This document shows, in pieces, positions 60,244-64,000 of a stretch of 64,000 bases of DNA. This stretch comes from JANOZM01 sp031429355. GTDB taxonomy: Bacteria; Pseudomonadota; Gammaproteobacteria; Burkholderiales; Burkholderiaceae_E. The notes beneath the pieces were generated by a model. The model did no database searches, was not told where the DNA came from, and worked only from the letters and a program-made list of their open reading frames with translations. The stretch spans positions 248,001-312,000 of the forward strand of contig JANOZM010000004.1 of assembly GCA_031429355.1 (NCBI GenBank), read 5' to 3'. Within the stretch, counting starts at the first letter, position 1; every line of letters begins with the position of its first letter. The position numbers and the translations under genes are program-made.

Positions 60244-61200
60244 TTACTTGCTTTTTTGTTTGGCGCGCGGATGAGCGGCGTCGTATACAGAAGCTAAGCG
60301 TTGAAAATCTAAACTGGTATAAATTTGGGTGGTCGAGATATTGGCGTGCCCAAGTAATTCTTGAACTGCGCGCAAATCTGCGCTCGATTGCAATAGATGG
60401 CTGGCAAACGAGTGGCGCAAAACGTGGGGGTGTACGGCCGCTTGTATACCGGCTTGCTTGGCGGCATTGCCAACAATTTGTTGTACCAAACGGGGCGCAA
60501 TTCGCAGACCCTTTGGGCCTAAAAATAAAGCATGTTCATCAGTTGCATGTGGGCTTGAATTTAACGATTCGCTACGAACCAAAAGCCATGCAGCTAGCGC
60601 AGCGACTGCCTTCGAGCCAATAGGGACTGACCGGCGTTTTTTGCCCTTGCCGGTTACTTCGGCTTGCGCTTCGCTAAGAAGCAACCAACTGGCCGATTCG
60701 TACTCTGGTGTTTTGAAATACCGCCAATCAAGACCAACTAATTCGGACAAGCGCAGGCCGCTGCTGTAAAGCAATTCTAAAATAGCTTGATCACGCAAAG
60801 CAAAGGTCGACTCGGGGTCAATGCCCTGCTCCATCAGGACATAAGCATCGTCGGGTGCTAGCGCTTTAGGAAGCCTACGCGCGGCTTTAGGTGCTTTGAT
60901 GCCTCGGCAAGGATTGGCACTTGTTAGCCCTTGTTTTGCCGCCCAATCGAAAAAACCACGCCATGCACTGAGGCGGCGCGCCAGCGAGCTGGGTGCCAAT
61001 CCCCCTTGATGATGCAAAGCGATAATGCGTCGAATTGTTTGCGCCGTTACTTGCTCGATTGGTGTTGCTGGATCGGCGTTAAATACATCCAAATTTAATA
61101 CCGACAACTCGCGGCGATAATTCTCGATTGTTAATAACGCTAAGCCACGTTGATTTTTTAGAAAATCGAGGTAGCGTTCGATCGGCGTGGCATCAGGCAT
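60244..61200 (-). CDS. xerC: tyrosine recombinase XerC
   Basis: A 318-residue tyrosine recombinase that resolves chromosome dimers at dif with XerD. It has an N-terminal SAM-like DNA-binding domain (about 5-90) and a catalytic domain with the Arg in LYSSGLRLSELVGLDW, a Lys in GKGKKRRSVP, HVLRHSFASHLL (His and Arg), LLGHANISTTQIYTSL (His and the nucleophile Tyr). The length is near E. coli XerC (298). It stands in the conserved dapF-DUF484-xerC order, which separates it from phage integrases. Confidence 0.95.
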   Translation of the reverse strand: MPDATPIERYLDFLKNQRGLALLTIENYRRELSVLNLDVFNADPATPIEQVTAQTIRRIIALHHQGGLAPSSLARRLSAWRGFFDWAAKQGLTSANPCRGIKAPKAARRLPKALAPDDAYVLMEQGIDPESTFALRDQAILELLYSSGLRLSELVGLDWRYFKTPEYESASWLLLSEAQAEVTGKGKKRRSVPIGSKAVAALAAWLLVRSESLNSSPHATDEHALFLGPKGLRIAPRLVQQIVGNAAKQAGIQAAVHPHVLRHSFASHLLQSSADLRAVQELLGHANISTTQIYTSLDFQRLASVYDAAHPRAKQKSK

Positions 61201-61236
61201 TGGTGCTCACGCTGTCGGTATTTGCGCCGTAGATAT

Positions 61237-61935
61237 TTATTTTACGGCCTTTGCAATCGAATGCGGCGTTAAACGCGCTAACGCTGCGCTGGACAATTCG
61301 CCAAGTCGATCTAAAAAGGTCGTACCCATTTCCATGGTAAAGCGTGATGGGTCAGCCGAACCTAAAACCAATAAGCCAAATGCATCGGGGGTTGCACCAA
61401 CACGCAATGGAATAAGGGCTAGTGAGCGCGCTGCGGTACCGCCATCGACCAACCAACTGGCCGCTTGAAAGTCGGAGTTGGGTCCGCAATAAACATGCGT
61501 CATGCTGTTGGCGAGCGTAATAATTTCTACCTGCACCGGCGCAGCGCAGTCGAGTTTTTGGTAAGCCTCATCGACGTCCCAAAGGCGTAAAGCGATTTGC
61601 GGAACCGAAAACAAATTGCGCAAGCTTTGCTCGACGACTGATGGCACGGCTTCGTTGTTGGAAGCTAGTAGTAAGTTGCGCGTAAAGCTCTGAAGCTTGC
61701 TAGCAATCGCTTCGTTTTCTTGGGCGTTGCGAACTAAGCCTGCCAATTTAAATTCGAGGGCACGGTTTTTCTCGCGCAACAAATCAATTTGACGCTCGAT
61801 TAAAGAAACAGTTTTACCGCCGGTTTGATGACTTAGCTTTTGCGAACTAAGAAGCTCGGGGTGGTCAGCCAAAAATTCGGGGTGATCGCGTAAAAAATTA
61901 GCGATTTGAGTTGGATCAAGGGAGGGGTTGCTCAT
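61237..61935 (-). CDS. DUF484 family protein
   Basis: A 232-residue protein of the DUF484 family, which has a GAF-like fold. The N-terminal IANFLRDHPEFLADHPELL segment is the family hallmark, followed by a helical linker and the GAF-like part ending SALARLTPHSIA. It is always found next to xerC and dapF in many proteobacteria. Its function is unknown. It overlaps the dapF stop by 20 bases, so translation is coupled. Confidence 0.9.
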   Translation of the reverse strand: MSNPSLDPTQIANFLRDHPEFLADHPELLSSQKLSHQTGGKTVSLIERQIDLLREKNRALEFKLAGLVRNAQENEAIASKLQSFTRNLLLASNNEAVPSVVEQSLRNLFSVPQIALRLWDVDEAYQKLDCAAPVQVEIITLANSMTHVYCGPNSDFQAASWLVDGGTAARSLALIPLRVGATPDAFGLLVLGSADPSRFTMEMGTTFLDRLGELSSAALARLTPHSIAKAVK

Positions 61936-62851
61936 GAAAATTCTGTAGGTGCTCTGGAATGTCGATTTCGCCAGTAAAGACGGTTTGGGTGGGGCCAGTC
62001 ATTAAAACACGATTGGCTAAATTTGAGTGGTTGTCAGGCACCCATTGAATTTCAAGCGCGCCGCCGCGCGTTATAACGCTAACTGTGCGATCTAGTAGGC
62101 CGCGACGGATACCGCTAACAACGGCGGCGCAGGCGCCGGTTCCACAGGCAATGGTTTCGCCCGAGCCGCGTTCGTAAACGCGCAGGACGATTTGTTGACG
62201 GTTAATGACCTGCATAAAACCAACGTTTACACCGGCAGGAAATTCTGGCCGCGCTTGCACCGCTGGGCCCACAAAACCAACCGGAAAAGTAGCCGCATGA
62301 GGCACTTGAATAACAGCGTGAGGGTTGCCCATCGAACTTACACTGGCGTGAACTTGCACCGGTACAGCTGACCCTAAAGAATCAGTTGCATAACTTAAAG
62401 GTATGTCCCAAAGCGTTTCGTCGCCTTGGTTAGCGCTAATTAGTGTTTTGGGATCGAACGGCAGCTTGACATGATCGAAACTAGGTTCGCCCATATCCAC
62501 TTGTACCCGAGACTCGTCGATACGATTTAAGGTAAGCACTCCGTTGATCGTTTTGACGCGCAATTGCGATTTGTTGCTTAGACCTTGCTCGTTAACAAAT
62601 CGTACAAAGCAACGCGCGCCGTTGCCACAATGCTCGACTTCACCGCCGTTTGCGTTAAAAATTCGGTAGTTAAAATCGACATCCGCTTGCGATGGTTTTT
62701 CGACTAACAAAATTTGATCTGCGCCTACACCAAAATTACGACTAGCTAAAAACTCCCACTGTTGGGTGGTTAGTTCGATAACCTGGCGCACGCCGTCAAT
62801 CACGACAAAGTCGTTGCCTGCCCCGTGCATTTTGGAAAATCGAATCTTCAT
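61916..62851 (-). CDS. dapF: diaminopimelate epimerase
   Basis: A 311-residue epimerase that interconverts LL- and meso-diaminopimelate for lysine and peptidoglycan synthesis. The catalytic cysteines are Cys75 in VEHCGNGARC and the one in ACGTGACAAVVSG. MHGAGNDFVVIDG begins the protein and SMGNPHAVIQV is a family block. It is longer than E. coli DapF (274), with insertions in the middle, which is common in Burkholderiales. It precedes the DUF484 gene in the operon. Confidence 0.95.
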   Translation of the reverse strand: MKIRFSKMHGAGNDFVVIDGVRQVIELTTQQWEFLASRNFGVGADQILLVEKPSQADVDFNYRIFNANGGEVEHCGNGARCFVRFVNEQGLSNKSQLRVKTINGVLTLNRIDESRVQVDMGEPSFDHVKLPFDPKTLISANQGDETLWDIPLSYATDSLGSAVPVQVHASVSSMGNPHAVIQVPHAATFPVGFVGPAVQARPEFPAGVNVGFMQVINRQQIVLRVYERGSGETIACGTGACAAVVSGIRRGLLDRTVSVITRGGALEIQWVPDNHSNLANRVLMTGPTQTVFTGEIDIPEHLQNFHEQPLP

Positions 62852-62875
62852 TTATTAATTATCGCTTAATAATGT

Positions 62876-63757
62876 TCAATACACCGAGGGTTCACCATTT
62901 GGACGGGTTTTAAAGCGCTTATGTGTCCACAAATATTGCGCTGGACTTTCCATAACGCGCTGCTCGATAAACTGATTCATATACGTCGTTGCTGCAACGG
63001 CATCATTTGCGGGGTAATCGAGCCAAGCCGGATAAAACTCGCAAACATAGCCTTGGTCCTCGATTCGGGTCACGCAAGGAACAATCGTAGCGCCGGTCAG
63101 TTTGGCTAACCGAGCTACAGACGTAACTGTTGCAGCAGGAATATTAAAGAAGGGTGCGAACACAGCGTCTCGAGGGCCAAAATCCATATCGGGCAAAAAG
63201 TAAAGTGGCATTCCTGAGCGCATTAATTTAACGGCGGGTAATAGGCCGTCTTGTTTAGAAAGCAAGACAGGATTATTAAAACGGCTGCGACCTTTCACTG
63301 TAAACTCGTCTAATACGGCATTGGATTGTTTGGCATATATTGAAACGAATTGTGTCTCTAACTGAAACCGAATACCGCCCGCATCTAGGCCCAAAAAATG
63401 CGGCGCTAACACAATGACCGGCTTGCCACGTAAGGCCTCAAAATGCTCGATACCCACAACGCGAACTAAAGCGCTAACGCGAGATGGTGGCGCGTTCCAA
63501 AATATAAAGCGCTCTGCAAAAGCGCGACCGTAATAGGCAAAATGTTGACGAACTATTTGTTCGCGAGCAACCGTGCTAACTTGCGGCAAACATAATGCAA
63601 GATTGGTGCGGGCAATGCGGCGCCGCCGACCCGCAAGTGCGTAGGCGAGATAGCCCATTGAAATACCGATGGCTTTGACGACGCTGTAAGGCGCGCTACT
63701 AATTAGTGCAAAAAACCCAAGCAAAACGCGCATAAAGGCGTCGCTAAGCCTTTGCAT
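62876..63757 (-). CDS. lipid A biosynthesis acyltransferase (LpxL/HtrB family)
   Basis: A 293-residue membrane-associated acyltransferase that adds a secondary acyl chain to Kdo2-lipid A. An N-terminal hydrophobic helix anchors it, and the catalytic HxxxxD is seen in LAPHFLGLDAGG. Further family blocks are PDMDFGPRDAVFAPFF and ending TRPNGEPSVY. I start at ATG 63757 (MQRLSDAFMRVLL), with AAGGGCAAGAAG directly upstream, rather than at 63835, which would overlap the preceding acyltransferase by about 90 bases. Confidence 0.92.
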   Translation of the reverse strand: MQRLSDAFMRVLLGFFALISSAPYSVVKAIGISMGYLAYALAGRRRRIARTNLALCLPQVSTVAREQIVRQHFAYYGRAFAERFIFWNAPPSRVSALVRVVGIEHFEALRGKPVIVLAPHFLGLDAGGIRFQLETQFVSIYAKQSNAVLDEFTVKGRSRFNNPVLLSKQDGLLPAVKLMRSGMPLYFLPDMDFGPRDAVFAPFFNIPAATVTSVARLAKLTGATIVPCVTRIEDQGYVCEFYPAWLDYPANDAVAATTYMNQFIEQRVMESPAQYLWTHKRFKTRPNGEPSVY

Positions 63758-64000
63758 CTTCTTGCCCTTTGTAGCGGTTGTAGCTCCATAAATATTGGGT
63801 TGGATGACGCAAAGCGGCTTGCTCAATTGCGTCATTTAAATATTGCGGAGTAATCGGCCCATTAAGTACTTCAAGATCCAACAACCACCCCTCGCCAAAT
63901 GCTTTACGAGTGCAAACAACTAAGGTGCTCGCATAGGCGCTGCGCGCTAGCTTTTCCGGCAAAGTCATTGTGTAGGCGGGTTCGCCAAAAAAATTGACCC
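63744..64000 (-). CDS. lipid A acyltransferase, C-terminal part (cut by window edge)
   Basis: The last 85 codons of a second LpxL/HtrB-type acyltransferase. The visible part, VNFFGEPAYTMTLPEKLAR, then DAIEQAALRHPTQYLWSYNR, corresponds to the C-terminal third, beyond the HxxxxD site, which lies outside the window. The stop at 63744 overlaps the next acyltransferase start by 14 bases. Tandem acyltransferases at this locus are usual in Burkholderiales. Confidence 0.88.
   Translation of the reverse strand, partial: VNFFGEPAYTMTLPEKLARSAYASTLVVCTRKAFGEGWLLDLEVLNGPITPQYLNDAIEQAALRHPTQYLWSYNRYKGQEDAKA

Noticed and set aside
60244..61200. XerC gene considered as a phage or island integrase
   Set aside because: The conserved dapF-DUF484-xerC order and its length fit the housekeeping recombinase.

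Overview
The window looks like chromosomal DNA of a betaproteobacterium of the order Burkholderiales. The base composition is moderate (by eye a little under 50% GC). The main evidence is the right-hand gene order, read on the minus strand: lpxL-type acyltransferases, dapF, DUF484, xerC, rlmI, a lipoprotein pair, a CobW GTPase, dksA, a STAS-domain protein, hslV and hslU. The leucine-catabolism (liu) cluster and the LIV-type organic acid uptake cluster point the same way. A PEP-CTERM protein, an EttA ABC-F factor and an Alx/TerC exporter behind a yybP-ykoY riboswitch fit a free-living aerobic heterotroph. The genus cannot be fixed from the sequence alone.

Region 1-9.7 kb is mixed housekeeping: a TIGR03643 protein, riboswitch-controlled TerC/Alx, a TonB-like anchored unknown, ettA, a Spy/CpxP-like periplasmic protein, an amidase, and an operon of a trypsin-like protease with an FHA-domain membrane protein. 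Between the Spy-like gene and the amidase lies an orphan plus-strand promoter, short ORF and intrinsic terminator.

Region 9.0-22.8 kb starts with a Crp/Fnr-type regulator divergent from an uptake and activation operon: acyl-CoA ligase, LivG-, LivH- and LivM-like proteins, a periplasmic binding protein, a LivF-like ATPase and a PaaK-like ligase. A TGTCA-N6-TGACA dyad sits in the shared promoter region. It is followed by a RecB-nuclease/XPD-type helicase fusion, a PaaY-like hexapeptide protein, a DMT transporter and a glutathione peroxidase. The nature of the imported acid is unknown.

Region 22.8-28.5 kb (minus strand) holds a Pit phosphate transporter with a 3' frameshift and its DUF47 partner, a polar amino acid ABC transporter without an ATPase gene, an MBL hydrolase, a small membrane protein and a DUF1289 protein. 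Region 28.5-43.5 kb is a complete leucine/isovalerate degradation cluster: liuR, a thioesterase, isovaleryl-CoA dehydrogenase, aceK, thiolase, SDR, a second acyl-CoA dehydrogenase, a DsbA-like/rhodanese fusion, both methylcrotonyl-CoA carboxylase subunits, methylglutaconyl-CoA hydratase and HMG-CoA lyase. Two LiuR-type palindromes flank liuR, and an MBL hydrolase gene is divergent from it. Together these genes convert isovaleryl-CoA to acetyl-CoA and acetoacetate.

Region 43.5-52 kb is the most accessory-like part: a VapBC toxin-antitoxin pair, a DNA-binding-like gene broken by a 7-bp tandem duplication behind iteron-like repeats, a proline-rich lipoprotein with an HEXXH motif, a fused membrane/spermidine-synthase-like protein, a SMUG1-type uracil-DNA glycosylase, a cupin, a quinone oxidoreductase and a PEP-CTERM protein. 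Region 52-64 kb is the conserved core block. hslVU there has a recognisable sigma-32 promoter and is followed by a 56-residue basic protein. No rRNA, tRNA, CRISPR array, insertion sequence or prophage was found.
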